64,000 nucleotides of DNA, taken from assembly GCF_007971225.1 (NCBI RefSeq), contig NZ_CP042435.1, positions 3,661,501 through 3,725,500 of the forward strand, in the 5' to 3' direction. The position numbers and the translations under genes are program-made. Below, in pieces: positions 47,143 to 55,929 of this stretch. The stretch is from Panacibacter ginsenosidivorans (GTDB lineage Bacteria > Bacteroidota > Bacteroidia > Chitinophagales > Chitinophagaceae). How positions within the stretch are numbered: the stretch's first letter is position 1; every line of letters begins with the position of its first letter. The notes below the pieces were generated by a model, which saw nothing but the letters and a program-made list of their open reading frames with translations, had not been told where the DNA came from and did no database searches.

Positions 47143-48984
47143 TTACTGAACAATAAGTTTCAGGTTGTCTGTTCCTGAAGTAGTTTGTAACCTTATTATG
47201 TAAACACCGGCAGAAAGTCTGCTGGTATTAATTGTTGTAGTATGCATTCCTGCCTGTAATTCTGTACTTAAAATAGTGTTGATTGCTTTTCCATTTGCAT
47301 TGCACAATGTCGCAGAAACATGTCCTGCCTGTGTTACACTAAACTGCAAAGTGGTTTGTGTTTTTGCAGGATTAGGATATATCTTAGTATTGATAATTGC
47401 CGGTGCTACAATTGCGGAGGCCTCTTCTGCATCAACATAAGTATCAGCAAGTGCAGGCGCAGCTGCGGCTGTAACTGTTACAGATTTAGGATTCGATGCT
47501 ATACCGTTTGCAATAACAGACAAGGCGTAAGAACCTGCCGCAATGCCTGCGGGCAAGGTAAAAAATGCAGTATCAGCTTTGGTACCACGCATAACACCTG
47601 TGCTGTTCCAGTTAAAGGTGCGTGCATAGTAAGTATTGGTGCTGTTCGACAAACGCACTATTGGAAAATTGGTTGCCATCTGGAAGTCATCTCCATAACA
47701 GGCGCCTTCTGAAATACCATTAAATTTTGTTCCTGTAATTCCCACTGATGATCCAACCTTTTTTAATTTCTTAATGGTGGGCTTTCCCGCAGCTACAGGA
47801 GTTCCGCCTGGTGTATAAACATAAAAAGTTGAGGAACCCTGCAGGCAGTATAAAATATTCCCATCTGGTAATACCAGCAGGTTGGTAGTATAACAAGGTG
47901 TATTGGTTGTTAAACCACCCTGTGGCGCATTAATACGTGTATAGGTATTTGTTGAGTAATCGAATTCATAATAAGAAGTAGGTGAGGGGAAATGATTAAA
48001 AGAAGTGGGAATTGCAGAACAGGTAAGCAAAATTTTTCCGTTAGGCATCATGGCTGTTGGGGCATCTGGCTGTCCCTGGGCATTTGGTAGATCAGGGCCT
48101 GCAGCCCATGTACCGGGGTTGGTTGTACCCGAAGGTGTGTAGTAAGCTGTATGCCCTGTTGAACCAATAAAAAATGCTCTGCCATCGGGCAGTAATTCAC
48201 CGGCACCTGTTTCTAATCCATATGGATCATATAAAGAAACAGGTACTGTTGCATCTGCTACCCATTGGTTCAATGCCGGAATATATCTTTCAGAATTGGT
48301 AGTATTTCTGTCTACCATAAGTATGCTGTTGTCTGGCAATTTTATCCATGTAGATTCATTATGATAACCTAAACAACTGGATCCGTTTATGTAAGTATTT
48401 GCAGCAGGATTATATATTTTATTTTGTTGCAAAAAAGGGCTGCCTTGCACTATTGCCTGTAATACCCTGCCATCATCCAGTATTTCTGAATTTGCATCAC
48501 TTACAAAAGCACCCGGCGAGGGGTTTGCAGTCCATGAATTGGTTAATGGATTATATGTTTCACCACTTGAGCCACCGGTTCCATATTCTCCGCCCGCCAC
48601 ATATACACGCCCGTCTTTCAATATCTGTGACGAAAAATAAAGACGGGAATTTATCATGGGGGCGATAGGAGACCAGGTGCCATTGATATAACTGCCCTGG
48701 TTGTCTGGTGTAAGCCTGTACCATAAGGTGCCATATCCATCAATGCCTCCTGCAAAGGTTTTGCAGATAACGGTGCCATCAGAAAGCAGCATACAAACTC
48801 CTCCGCTTGAAGCAGGGCAGTTTGCAGCAACAGCAGTCCAGGTTCCCTGTGCAATACTGTACATGCTGATAAAACAAAATGCAAAAAGGTAAAGTGCAAT
48901 TTTTCCTTTGTGGCGCAATTTTGTTTTGGAGGTTGAATGGTTAAGAGTACGTTGTGTTTTTAGAAAATGTAATTTTTGTTTCAT
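47143..48984 (-). CDS. Kelch-like / galactose-oxidase-like protein with T9SS sorting domain
   Basis: This secreted protein of 613 residues is started at MKQKLHFLKTQ; an ATG at 49023 adds 13 residues. Its signal segment is long (GKIALYLFAFCFISMYSIAQ, residues 28-47). Kelch-type repeats follow, with LKDGRVYVAGGEYGTGG, ILDDGRVLQAIVQGSP, LLPDGRAFFIGSTG, MMPNGKILLTCSA and LPDGNILYCLQGSS. They resemble the propeller of galactose/glyoxal oxidases. A later beta domain (GSSVGITGTKFNGIS) looks IPT- or DUF1929-like. The C-terminal type A T9SS signal has IYPNPAKTQTTLQFSV and ends TDNLKLIVQ. The copper ligands of true oxidases were not identified, so enzyme activity is uncertain. Confidence 0.87.
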   Translation of the reverse strand: MKQKLHFLKTQRTLNHSTSKTKLRHKGKIALYLFAFCFISMYSIAQGTWTAVAANCPASSGGVCMLLSDGTVICKTFAGGIDGYGTLWYRLTPDNQGSYINGTWSPIAPMINSRLYFSSQILKDGRVYVAGGEYGTGGSSGETYNPLTNSWTANPSPGAFVSDANSEILDDGRVLQAIVQGSPFLQQNKIYNPAANTYINGSSCLGYHNESTWIKLPDNSILMVDRNTTNSERYIPALNQWVADATVPVSLYDPYGLETGAGELLPDGRAFFIGSTGHTAYYTPSGTTNPGTWAAGPDLPNAQGQPDAPTAMMPNGKILLTCSAIPTSFNHFPSPTSYYEFDYSTNTYTRINAPQGGLTTNTPCYTTNLLVLPDGNILYCLQGSSTFYVYTPGGTPVAAGKPTIKKLKKVGSSVGITGTKFNGISEGACYGDDFQMATNFPIVRLSNSTNTYYARTFNWNSTGVMRGTKADTAFFTLPAGIAAGSYALSVIANGIASNPKSVTVTAAAAPALADTYVDAEEASAIVAPAIINTKIYPNPAKTQTTLQFSVTQAGHVSATLCNANGKAINTILSTELQAGMHTTTINTSRLSAGVYIIRLQTTSGTDNLKLIVQ

Positions 48985-49333
48985 GGTGTTGATTTTATTT
49001 TTAATAGATATTGATCTTTTCAAAAAAATCAGTTACAAACAATTACAATTGAATATCCATGAAGCACTTTTCGCTGCAGTTTGTAAGGTTTTGATAGGAT
49101 GGTGGAAGTGTCAGGAAAAGGAAGATAAGAAATCTATGCTGATCAAAACCAAAAGATATATTATTGAATTGAAATTTTAAGGTGAATTTTTTGTAACCAG
49201 CTTTTGTATTACTATTATGCTTTTGTTGTGTCACTCACTTGTACATTCATAACATATTGCAGCAGCATAAAAGAAAATTAAATGGGTACAATGCTTTTGA
49301 TTTTCTTTGCATCTCAATATAACTTATGGTGCT
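48985..49333. other. Divergent intergenic region with one class B repeat half-site
   Basis: This 349-base region separates the divergent Kelch/T9SS and PhzF genes. It holds a forward class B core at 49225-49244 with its tail on the left. The other bases are AT-rich with short open frames that have no support. Confidence 0.5.
49225..49244 (+). repeat. Dispersed intergenic repeat half-site, class B
   Basis: This is a perfect core, GTTGTGTCACTCACTTGTAC. The left tail, GTAACCAGCTTTTGTATT and ACTATTATGCTTTT, is among the best copies. It is the left partner of the half at 50150-50169, with the PhzF gene between. Confidence 0.88.
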
Positions 49334-50128
49334 ATGAAACTCCCTGTTTATAAAGTAGACGCTTTTACTGATAGGCTGTTTGGCGGAAACCCTGCAGCAG
49401 TTTGCCCTTTGGAAGAATGGTTGCCTGATACCATTATGCAAAGTCTTGGCGCTGAAAATAATTTAGCTGAAACAACTTTTATTGCAAAAGAAAATGATCA
49501 TTACCACATTCGCTGGTTTACACCAACGGTTGAGGTAAAGTTATGCGGTCATGCTACTTTGGCAACTGCACACATTTTTTATACAGAACTTGGTTATACA
49601 AAAGATGAAATAGTTTTTAATTCACTAAGCGGGTTATTAAAAGTATCACGTAAGGCAGAAGGTGTTTACACACTTGACTTTCCGGCTGATAAACTTCATC
49701 CTGTTACTGATGTACCCGATGCAATATTCGAAGGATTGAATATTGGCCCTGTTCCTGTTTTTAAATCATCATTTGATTATTTGCTGGTATTACATTCTCA
49801 ACAGCAGGTAGAAGCATTAAAACCAGATTTTAAGATCTTATCTGCTTTAGATGCACGTGGTGTTATTGTAACGGCAAAAGGAGATGAAGCAGATTTTGTT
49901 TCAAGATGTTTCTTTCCGCCAAGTGGCATTGATGAAGATCCTGTAACAGGTTCTGCACATACATGCATGACTCCTTATTGGTCAGCTCAGTTAAATAAAA
50001 CATCATTAAAAGCAATACAGGTTTCTAAGCGCCGCGGTTATCTTGATTGTGAATTAAAAAGAGATCGTGTATTAATCAGCGGTAGTGCTGTTACTTATTT
50101 AAAAGGCGAGTATTACCTCGATCTTTAA
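49334..50128 (+). CDS. PhzF family isomerase
   Basis: This cytoplasmic protein of 264 residues has the two-fold pseudo-symmetric diaminopimelate-epimerase-like fold of the PhzF family. The ATG at 49334 (MKLPVYKVDAFTDRLFGGNP) is the usual start; one in frame at 49307 adds nine residues. Family motifs are the catalytic Glu in NNLAETTFI, RWFTPTVEVKLCGHATLATA and the glycine-rich DEDPVTGSAHTCMTPYW. Most such proteins have unknown substrates and are not tied to phenazines. Facing half-sites of the dispersed repeat flank it. Confidence 0.92.
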   Translation: MKLPVYKVDAFTDRLFGGNPAAVCPLEEWLPDTIMQSLGAENNLAETTFIAKENDHYHIRWFTPTVEVKLCGHATLATAHIFYTELGYTKDEIVFNSLSGLLKVSRKAEGVYTLDFPADKLHPVTDVPDAIFEGLNIGPVPVFKSSFDYLLVLHSQQQVEALKPDFKILSALDARGVIVTAKGDEADFVSRCFFPPSGIDEDPVTGSAHTCMTPYWSAQLNKTSLKAIQVSKRRGYLDCELKRDRVLISGSAVTYLKGEYYLDL

Positions 50129-50149
50129 TTGTTCCATATAGTTTAGAAC

Positions 50150-50169
50150 GTACAAGAGTGCGACGCAAC
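50150..50169 (-). repeat. Dispersed intergenic repeat half-site, class A
   Basis: This is a perfect core (GTACAAGAGTGCGACGCAAC on the plus strand). The tail, GAAGCTTAATTATTGATC and TGATGCACGGCTCATAAAT, runs up to the region just before the rnhA start. It is the right partner of 49225-49244. Confidence 0.88.
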
Positions 50170-50227
50170 GAAGCTTAATTATTGATCTGATGCACGGCTC
50201 ATAAATTTTATTTTTCATTTTTACATA

Positions 50228-50710
50228 ATGACACAAGGTCACCAGTTAATTATATACACAGACGGTTCATCAAGAGGCAATCCCGGTCCAGGTGGTTATG
50301 GCGCTATTCTTATGTGGGGCGAAAAGCGTAAAGAACTTTCTGCCGGTTACAGGCTTACTACCAACAACCGCATGGAATTGCTTGCTGTTATCAAAGCTTT
50401 AGAAAGCCTTACTAAAAAAAATATTGCGCTTACTATTCATACCGACAGTCAATATGTAGTAAATAGCGTAGAAAAAAAATGGCTCGACAACTGGGTACGT
50501 ACTGATTTTAAGGGAGGGAAAAAGAATAAAGATCTTTGGCTGCATTACTATAAATTATCAAAAGAATTTTCTATCAAATTCAAATGGGTAAAAGGCCATG
50601 CAGATAATGCTTTTAATAATCGTTGTGATGAACTGGCAACCATGGCCGCAGATGGCAAACATCTTTTGATAGATGAAGGTTATGAAAAGGAGGCTGGCAA
50701 ATTGATTTAA
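50228..50710 (+). CDS. rnhA: Ribonuclease HI
   Basis: This enzyme removes the RNA strand of RNA:DNA hybrids in the cytoplasm. The 160-residue protein has all catalytic carboxylates: Asp12 (YTDGSSRGNPGPGG), Glu50 (TTNNRMELLAVI), Asp73 (IHTDSQYV) and Asp134 (NNRCDELA), plus His124 in the flexible loop (VKGHADN). Length and motif spacing match E. coli RNase HI. The start ATG at 50228 lies just after a repeat tail. It ends at a strong bidirectional terminator. Confidence 0.97.
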   Translation: MTQGHQLIIYTDGSSRGNPGPGGYGAILMWGEKRKELSAGYRLTTNNRMELLAVIKALESLTKKNIALTIHTDSQYVVNSVEKKWLDNWVRTDFKGGKKNKDLWLHYYKLSKEFSIKFKWVKGHADNAFNNRCDELATMAADGKHLLIDEGYEKEAGKLI

Positions 50711-50711
50711 T

Positions 50712-50746
50712 AAAAAATGCCGGAGTAATTGCTCCGGCATTTTTTT
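50712..50746. terminator. Bidirectional Rho-independent terminator between rnhA and the DUF6580 gene
   Basis: The nine-base stem ATGCCGGAG / CTCCGGCAT with loop TAATTG is flanked by an A run on the left and seven T on the right. It serves the convergent pair rnhA (plus) and DUF6580 (minus). Confidence 0.93.
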
Positions 50747-50761
50747 ATTCGGTTATTATTT

Positions 50762-51337
50762 TTACTTCGCAATTTGCAAAGAAAGTTTACCCTGCATAAG
50801 CCAATGATAAAATGCGATAAAAGAAGGAAGAAAAATAAGCGTTGAGATCACGCTGTTCCTGTAAAAAGGAAGACCTGCACGATAGCATTCCATAAGACCA
50901 CCAAAATTATTCGCATAACCCATCAACTCAGATTGTGTGGCCCAAACAATATAATTAGAAATAAGAAAAAATATAGCTGGCGCTATTACTGTTGCTGACA
51001 GCATACCAACCAATCCGCCTTTGCGCAAGAGAACACCTATAAAACTCAAACCAATAATAAGCAGGTAATTGATCCATTGACCTTTATAAAATCCTGCAAA
51101 AGCAAACATATCGGCTGTATATAAAAGCTGTATCAGCACATCGCTTATGAATAATGTAATAAGCGGAAGTAAAATTATTTTCCTGCTGTCTTTCTCTGTA
51201 AAGCCTGCAAACAGCGCCACCGCAATACCTGCAGAGAACCCGCTGAAATTTATATCAGGTGCACAGATCACTTTTACCAGTGTTGTCACAGCTATAAGTA
51301 CAAAAAGAAAGAGTATGGTCTTTTTATTAATTTTCAT
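50762..51337 (-). CDS. DUF6580-like membrane protein, putative transporter component
   Basis: This 191-residue polytopic protein has about six hydrophobic segments. It begins KKTILFLFVLIAVTTLVKVI and has the conserved loop FSGFSAGIAVALFAGFTEKD, then PLITLFISDVLIQLL and later IVWATQSELMGYANNFGG. This fits the DUF6580 group, which resembles ECF-type transporter S components. The ligand is unknown. It starts 41 bases after the manA stop on the same strand, so both may be cotranscribed. Confidence 0.75.
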   Translation of the reverse strand: MKINKKTILFLFVLIAVTTLVKVICAPDINFSGFSAGIAVALFAGFTEKDSRKIILLPLITLFISDVLIQLLYTADMFAFAGFYKGQWINYLLIIGLSFIGVLLRKGGLVGMLSATVIAPAIFFLISNYIVWATQSELMGYANNFGGLMECYRAGLPFYRNSVISTLIFLPSFIAFYHWLMQGKLSLQIAK

Positions 51338-51378
51338 GAGCTCATTTTTTTCTAAAGGGCAAAAATACGGGTTAATTA

Positions 51379-52587
51379 TTAAGGCACAAATGCTTTATAA
51401 GACAGCACATGGCTATCTGTGGAAATATGATAAGTTTCGCCTGCAAGAATAACAGCTACCTCGCCCTTGGACACAGAAAGATTGTTCACCATACCCTTTA
51501 TGCTCATAGTGCCGTCGATCACTACAAAAATTTCCAGGGAGTTTGCTGTATTTTGATAAGAACCATTTTCATGCAGTTCAATTTTGCTGATGCCAAAATC
51601 AGGAACGGGGCAGGGATAATTTGTTTCCCCATTTTCTTTTTGTTCGCCTTTCATTACGTTTGGAACAATGGCTTCAAATGTGGTGTGTTTCAGGAGTTCG
51701 CCTACATCAACATGTTTAGGTGTAAGTCCGCCACGTAATACATTATCGCTGTTGGCCATCAGTTCCACATTCTGTCCTTCAAGATAAGCATGCGGAACGC
51801 CTGCACCCTGGAACACTGCTTCACCGGGATGTACCTCAACAATATTGAAAAAATAAATAGAGAAAACACCGCGGTCAATATTTCCCCATTCTTCTTTGCC
51901 TTCGTATAGTTTACTAACCCACCAGCCCGGATCATTTTTGGTAAGTTCACCATTTTGTTTGCGCTGAATTTCACGTTTTATCAAGGGAACAAGCATTGCA
52001 TTCACTTCCTCCTGCTGCATATACATACCATGCTCAGAAAGTGTTTTGTAATTACCATCGCCGTAAATACTAACCAGTGGCTGAAACTCGGGTACAGTTT
52101 GTAAAACATTTTTCAATGCATCTTTTTCGCGAAAACCATGCAATAACCAAAACTCACTCAACGCAATCATTACTTCAGGCTTGTGATTCCTGTCTTTATA
52201 ATTGCGAAACGCTGAATCAAGTTTTATACCTGCCGCTTCCTCTGCTTCAAAACCCGCTGCCGCCGCCGCCTTGGTAGGATGTACCTGGATGGATAGCATA
52301 TCTTTTACATCCAGTATTTTAAACAAATAAGGCAATTCACCAAACTGCTCAAAAACTTTTTCACCAATAAATTCTGCATGATGATCATGCACCAACTGGT
52401 TTAATGAAAGCGCTCCATTTTGTGTTACTATTACAGACGGCGCCGATGGATGCGCACCCATCCAGTATTCTGCATATGGTATATGTTCTGCATTTGCAAT
52501 ACCCAGCCATTGCGGAATATAATCATAGCCGCCCCATGCATAATGCTGCACTTTACCTTTCAGTTTAAAAATTTTATCTTGTAGCAT
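51379..52587 (-). CDS. manA: Mannose-6-phosphate isomerase, class I
   Basis: This zinc enzyme interconverts mannose-6-phosphate and fructose-6-phosphate in the cytoplasm. The 402-residue protein begins FKLKGKVQHYAWGGYDYIPQ, typical of type I enzymes. Zinc ligands are seen as Gln101 and His103 (LSIQVHPT), Glu138 (NHKPEVMIAL) and His266 (GVPHAYLEGQNVELMANS). The active-site Arg is in NVLRGGLTPKHVDV. Its start ATG is 58 bases from the divergent yraN start. It supplies mannose metabolism, which may serve the glycan enzymes encoded earlier in the window. Confidence 0.95.
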   Translation of the reverse strand: MLQDKIFKLKGKVQHYAWGGYDYIPQWLGIANAEHIPYAEYWMGAHPSAPSVIVTQNGALSLNQLVHDHHAEFIGEKVFEQFGELPYLFKILDVKDMLSIQVHPTKAAAAAGFEAEEAAGIKLDSAFRNYKDRNHKPEVMIALSEFWLLHGFREKDALKNVLQTVPEFQPLVSIYGDGNYKTLSEHGMYMQQEEVNAMLVPLIKREIQRKQNGELTKNDPGWWVSKLYEGKEEWGNIDRGVFSIYFFNIVEVHPGEAVFQGAGVPHAYLEGQNVELMANSDNVLRGGLTPKHVDVGELLKHTTFEAIVPNVMKGEQKENGETNYPCPVPDFGISKIELHENGSYQNTANSLEIFVVIDGTMSIKGMVNNLSVSKGEVAVILAGETYHISTDSHVLSYKAFVP

Positions 52588-52645
52588 GTTTGTTTTTTGT
52601 AGTACTGCAAATTACAGCTAATGTTTAGAAAGCAAACAACGTTCC

Positions 52646-53002
52646 ATGAGTTATAACAAACAAACAGGCAACAAGGGAGAAGATATGGCTGCCGTGTGGA
52701 TACAGCAGAAGGGATATAGTATCATCGAGCGCAACTGGCGTTTTAAACACTGGGAAGTTGACATCATTGCTTCAAAAGAAAACAAGCTTCATTTCTTTGA
52801 AGTAAAAACAAGAACCTCTGCAAAGTTTGGTCATCCAGAAGAAAGTATTGGAAAAATCAAAATGCAAAGTCTTATAAATGCCGCAATGGAATACCAGTAT
52901 CTGCATCCAGAGTGGAAATTGCTGCAGTTCGATGTATTGTCTATAACGATGATAAGAGGAACACCAACCGAATATTTTTTGATAGAAGATGTATTTTTTT
53001 AG
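52646..53002 (+). CDS. UPF0102 family protein (YraN)
   Basis: This 118-residue cytoplasmic protein has the endonuclease-like fold of the YraN family. The core motif GNKGEDMAAVWIQQKGYSII is followed by WEVDIIASKENKLHFFEVKT, which carries the D...E-x-K residues of the PD-(D/E)xK superfamily. The family is universal in bacteria, and its function is not settled. It is divergent from manA. A class B repeat half-site lies 32 bases after its stop. Confidence 0.9.
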   Translation: MSYNKQTGNKGEDMAAVWIQQKGYSIIERNWRFKHWEVDIIASKENKLHFFEVKTRTSAKFGHPEESIGKIKMQSLINAAMEYQYLHPEWKLLQFDVLSITMIRGTPTEYFLIEDVFF

Positions 53003-53034
53003 GAGGTGAGCTGCAGTATTTTGTGGGATCGCCT

Positions 53035-53054
53035 GTTGTGTCACTCACTTGTGC
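53035..53054 (+). repeat. Dispersed intergenic repeat half-site, class B
   Basis: The core is GTTGTGTCACTCACTTGTGC (one change), 32 bases past the yraN stop. It is the left partner of 53696-53715, with the YkgJ gene between. Confidence 0.82.
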
Positions 53055-53075
53055 GTTTAGAAATTATTTCAGCAA

Positions 53076-53579
53076 TTACACTTCAATTCTTTCCATCATT
53101 CTTTCCACCATTTTATAAGTGGCAGGACAATACTCAACATTTTGCTGGTGCACATGAATATATTCTGTCATCTTTTTCTTTTTCAGATGAGGAAAGCCTG
53201 CACAACTTTCAGGACGCACAATGTAGATAGAACATTTGTTGTCTTTGAGGTTAAGAAACTGACATGGCTGTTTATTGTTTACCCAGTCTTTATCTTTCTT
53301 TTCAAAATGCAGCCATTTGCTTTTGAATGAATCAGGCGTCATCTCAAGATGCGCAGAAATTCGTTTGATATCTTTCTCTGTAAATGTTGGCGTCATGGTT
53401 TTGCAGCAATTGGCGCAACTGAGACAATCAACCTCGCCCCATACTTCAGCATCTATCTTTTCTGCAATTTTATCTAAACCCCTTGGCGGATTTTTTTCTA
53501 CTTTGCCCAGGAATCTTTTAAATGTTTTCTTATGATGGCGTGCTTTTTGTTTAAATGAACGGAGGTTGACCTTTTCCAT
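53076..53579 (-). CDS. YkgJ family cysteine cluster protein
   Basis: This 167-residue cytoplasmic protein is started at MEKVNLRSFKQKAR; a Met at 53654 is less likely. It carries the YkgJ cluster of cysteines: C52-x2-C55-x2-C58-C59 (DCLSCANCCK), then PCQFL, DNKCSIY and RPESCAGFP. The family probably binds zinc or an iron-sulfur cluster. The N-terminus is strongly basic (KARHHKKTFKRFLGKVEK). It lies alone between facing halves of the dispersed repeat. Confidence 0.87.
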   Translation of the reverse strand: MEKVNLRSFKQKARHHKKTFKRFLGKVEKNPPRGLDKIAEKIDAEVWGEVDCLSCANCCKTMTPTFTEKDIKRISAHLEMTPDSFKSKWLHFEKKDKDWVNNKQPCQFLNLKDNKCSIYIVRPESCAGFPHLKKKKMTEYIHVHQQNVEYCPATYKMVERMMERIEV

Positions 53580-53695
53580 ATATTGTTTTGATAAAGGCGA
53601 AAATAGCGGTTTAATACATTCGTGCATACATTTCAATAAACACGTTATAAACATTGTAGGTTATTGAGCAGTATGTGCTGCATATTGTTAAGTGT

Positions 53696-53715
53696 GTACA
53701 AGAGTGCGACGCAAC
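53696..53715 (-). repeat. Dispersed intergenic repeat half-site, class A
   Basis: This is a perfect core (GTACAAGAGTGCGACGCAAC on the plus strand). The tail, GAAAGTATCATGGTTGTA and ATGCAGCCCGGCACAAAA, leads toward xerD. It is the right partner of 53035-53054. Confidence 0.88.
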
Positions 53716-53784
53716 GAAAGTATCATGGTTGTAATGCAGCCCGGCACAAAAAAAAATTCTTAATCATGATTTTATGTTTACAAC

Positions 53785-53820
53785 AAATCCGAAATCATAA
53801 ATCCGAAATCTGAAATCATT
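53785..53820 (+). repeat. Short tandem repeat directly upstream of xerD
   Basis: The unit AAATCCGAAATCAT is repeated at 53785 and 53799 and partly at 53811 (TGAAATCATT), ending right at the xerD ATG. It covers where the leader and any ribosome site must lie. Confidence 0.7.
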
Positions 53821-54723
53821 ATGTGGGATGCCTATAAAAAAGGATTTAAAGCTTACCTGCAATTAGAGAAATCGCTGAGCGATAACTCTGTTGAAGCATA
53901 CCTGCATGATGTAGATAAACTTACACAATACCTGCAGGCCAATGACAGCATGAAAGCGCCGTCTGAACTGGATCTGAACGACCTGCAGCAATTTATAAAA
54001 AGCGTTGCTGAACTGGGTATGACGGCCACTTCGCAGGCAAGGATTATATCGGGCATTCGTGGGTTTTACAAATATTGTTTACTCGAAAATATAACAGCAG
54101 TTGATCCATCAACCTTGCTTGAAACGCCCAAATTAAAAAGAGCATTACCTGATGTGTTAAGTTTTGAAGAAATTGAAAACATAATAGCACAAATAGATCT
54201 TAGCCGTTCTGATGGTGGGCGCAATAAGGCCATTCTTGAAACAATGTATAGTTGTGGTTTGCGTGTAAGTGAAGTAGTGGGTTTAAAGATTAGTTGCCTT
54301 TACCTGGATGTTGGTTTTGTTCGTGTGATTGGTAAAGGTGACAAAGAAAGACTGGTGCCTATTGGCAGCGATGCGGTGAAGTACATCAAGATATATAAAG
54401 ATGATATAAGGGTACATCAGCCGGTACAAAATGGCAGCAGTGATATTTTATTTTTAAATAAACATGGCAAAGGGTTAAGTCGTGTGATGATTTTTTACAT
54501 TATAAAAGACCTGGCAAAAAAAGCGGGTATTGTTAAAAATATTTCACCACATACCTTCCGGCATTCTTTTGCCACGCATTTGGTAGAAGGCGGCGCAGAC
54601 CTGCGTGCAGTGCAGGAAATGCTGGGCCACGAAAGCATTACTACTACTGAGATATATACACATCTCGACAGAGATTTTCTTCGTTCTACACTACATCAGT
54701 TCCATCCTGCATTTAAGAAATAA
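53821..54723 (+). CDS. xerD: Site-specific tyrosine recombinase XerD
   Basis: This 300-residue recombinase resolves chromosome dimers at dif with XerC. It has the SAM-like core-binding domain (about 1-90: LEKSLSDNSVEAYLHDVDKL) and the catalytic domain with the full R-K-H-R-H-Y set: Arg148 (YSCGLRVSE), Lys172 (GKGDKERLVP), His244 and Arg247 (HTFRHSF), His270 (LGHESITTT) and Tyr279 (EIYTHL). Length and motif spacing match XerD rather than a phage integrase. The leader contains a short tandem repeat. No XerC gene or dif-like site was recognised here. Confidence 0.93.
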   Translation: MWDAYKKGFKAYLQLEKSLSDNSVEAYLHDVDKLTQYLQANDSMKAPSELDLNDLQQFIKSVAELGMTATSQARIISGIRGFYKYCLLENITAVDPSTLLETPKLKRALPDVLSFEEIENIIAQIDLSRSDGGRNKAILETMYSCGLRVSEVVGLKISCLYLDVGFVRVIGKGDKERLVPIGSDAVKYIKIYKDDIRVHQPVQNGSSDILFLNKHGKGLSRVMIFYIIKDLAKKAGIVKNISPHTFRHSFATHLVEGGADLRAVQEMLGHESITTTEIYTHLDRDFLRSTLHQFHPAFKK

Positions 54724-54799
54724 ACATCTGTGGATAACTTGGGGATAATGGAAAGCTTACATTATACGTTTATGTAAGCCAAACCAAATTCCAATAGCT

Positions 54800-55372
54800 A
54801 TGAGAAATTATGCATTGATTGCATTAATGCTTTTTTGCGTGTCTGCAAAAGCGCAGTTTAAGTTACCCGTTGTTAAAGCTCCAAATGAGATCAGCCCTGT
54901 ACTGGAAAAAGTGATTACCGATTTTCCCAATGATTTCAGTCACATTAAAGGTGACTTACTGGAAGAACAGCCATCCATTATTAATTATGCGTGTGTGCTT
55001 AACATGAAAGGAATGCAGCCGGGCATTATTTCGCAGTACGGGTATGCAGATGAGCATGCATACAGCTGGAAAAATGTATTGCTGGAAACAAACAATTTTG
55101 ATGAAGCGAAGACTAAATTCAAACAGTTTTACAACAATATTAAAAAGACAGAGGCATCTATTGAAAAACTGGAAATAAAATTAGCTGCAGATTATGTAGA
55201 ACCTGAAGCATTCAAAACATTTAATACAATACGGTTTAAATTAGAGACAATGCAGGACCTTGTAAAAGATGTGACTGTTGAATTGAATATGGAATATGAA
55301 ATGGATGAATGGAAGATAACTGTAAGCGTATTTCATATAGAAGATGCGGGAAATAGTTTGACGAATAATTAA
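54800..55372 (+). CDS. Hypothetical secreted protein
   Basis: I do not recognise this 190-residue protein. It has a signal peptide (MRNYALIALMLFCVSAKAQ). The mature part is soluble, with an N-terminal FKLPVVKAPNEISPVLEKV stretch and mixed helix and strand content (EAKTKFKQFYNNIKKTEASI; LVKDVTVELNMEYEMDEW). Similar small exported proteins are common in Chitinophagaceae. It lies 76 bases after xerD and may or may not be cotranscribed with it. Confidence 0.75.
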   Translation: MRNYALIALMLFCVSAKAQFKLPVVKAPNEISPVLEKVITDFPNDFSHIKGDLLEEQPSIINYACVLNMKGMQPGIISQYGYADEHAYSWKNVLLETNNFDEAKTKFKQFYNNIKKTEASIEKLEIKLAADYVEPEAFKTFNTIRFKLETMQDLVKDVTVELNMEYEMDEWKITVSVFHIEDAGNSLTNN

Positions 55373-55436
55373 ACCGCAGAAACACAAAGACAGAGAGATT
55401 TTTTGAGCACAGCCGGATTGCTGCTATTAAGCTTTT

Positions 55437-55456
55437 GTTGTGTCACTCACTTCAAC
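55437..55456 (+). repeat. Dispersed intergenic repeat half-site, class B, solo
   Basis: The core is GTTGTGTCACTCACTTCAAC (two changes near its right end). The left tail, GAGCACAGCCGGATTGCT and GCTATTAAGCTTTT, is excellent. It lies 64 bases past a stop codon. Confidence 0.82.
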
Positions 55457-55526
55457 GTTCTGCTCTCTCATGAACAACATGAAAATTTCCCTGCTTTTCT
55501 CCGCCTCTCCGATAATTGAATAAAAT

Positions 55527-55551
55527 TATGGCGCGCCTTCGGCGCGCCATA
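55527..55551 (-). terminator. GC-rich hairpin, likely terminator for the cytochrome gene
   Basis: A perfect 11-base inverted repeat, TATGGCGCGCC and GGCGCGCCATA, has the loop TTC. On the minus strand it is followed by the T-rich ATTTTATTCAATT. It lies 33 bases past the stop at 55585. Confidence 0.8.
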
Positions 55552-55584
55552 TTGCTTACATCTGAAAAATGTCTAAGGTTGAAA

Positions 55585-55929
55585 TTAATTTGTAGTAGTG
55601 CCACCTTCTTCAAACCATTGCGCAATGATTGTTTTGTCTGCCTCAGGCAAATCGCCATTTGGTGGCATGCGCCTGTTACGCGGACTTGCAGGATCTACTG
55701 TTGCTGCTTTTATTAAAGCTGCATCCTGTACGATCGCATCGTCACTTGTTAAATTAACGGGCAAACCCTGTCCACCAGGCGAATGACACTCTACACAATT
55801 TGCCTGTATAATAGCTTTTACCTTAGGAAATAAAAGCGTTGTTTGCGGAGCCATAGCATCATGTTTACACGAAATAATAAATACAGTCGCAGCAAAGATT
55901 ACTGATAATGCAGTGATCATTTTTTTCAT
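55585..55929 (-). CDS. Small c-type cytochrome lipoprotein
   Basis: This 114-residue protein has a lipoprotein signal with lipobox IISC (Cys21), so it is anchored in the membrane facing the periplasm. The single haem motif is C45-V-E-C48-H49 (ANCVECHS), and the likely distal Met88 lies in RRMPPNG. The segment LFPKVKAIIQANCVECHSP matches small Bacteroidota cytochromes that pass electrons or sit beside copper enzymes. It stands alone between two other genes, with a hairpin terminator. Confidence 0.87.
   Translation of the reverse strand: MKKMITALSVIFAATVFIISCKHDAMAPQTTLLFPKVKAIIQANCVECHSPGGQGLPVNLTSDDAIVQDAALIKAATVDPASPRNRRMPPNGDLPEADKTIIAQWFEEGGTTTN

Noticed and set aside
48908-49180. Possible gene in the divergent gap upstream of PhzF
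   Set aside because: It overlaps the start of the T9SS Kelch gene and has no recognisable domain or leader.
53821-54723. Tyrosine recombinase as a sign of an integrated mobile element
   Set aside because: Length, full catalytic set and absence of phage or plasmid genes fit housekeeping XerD. No attachment-site duplication was seen.
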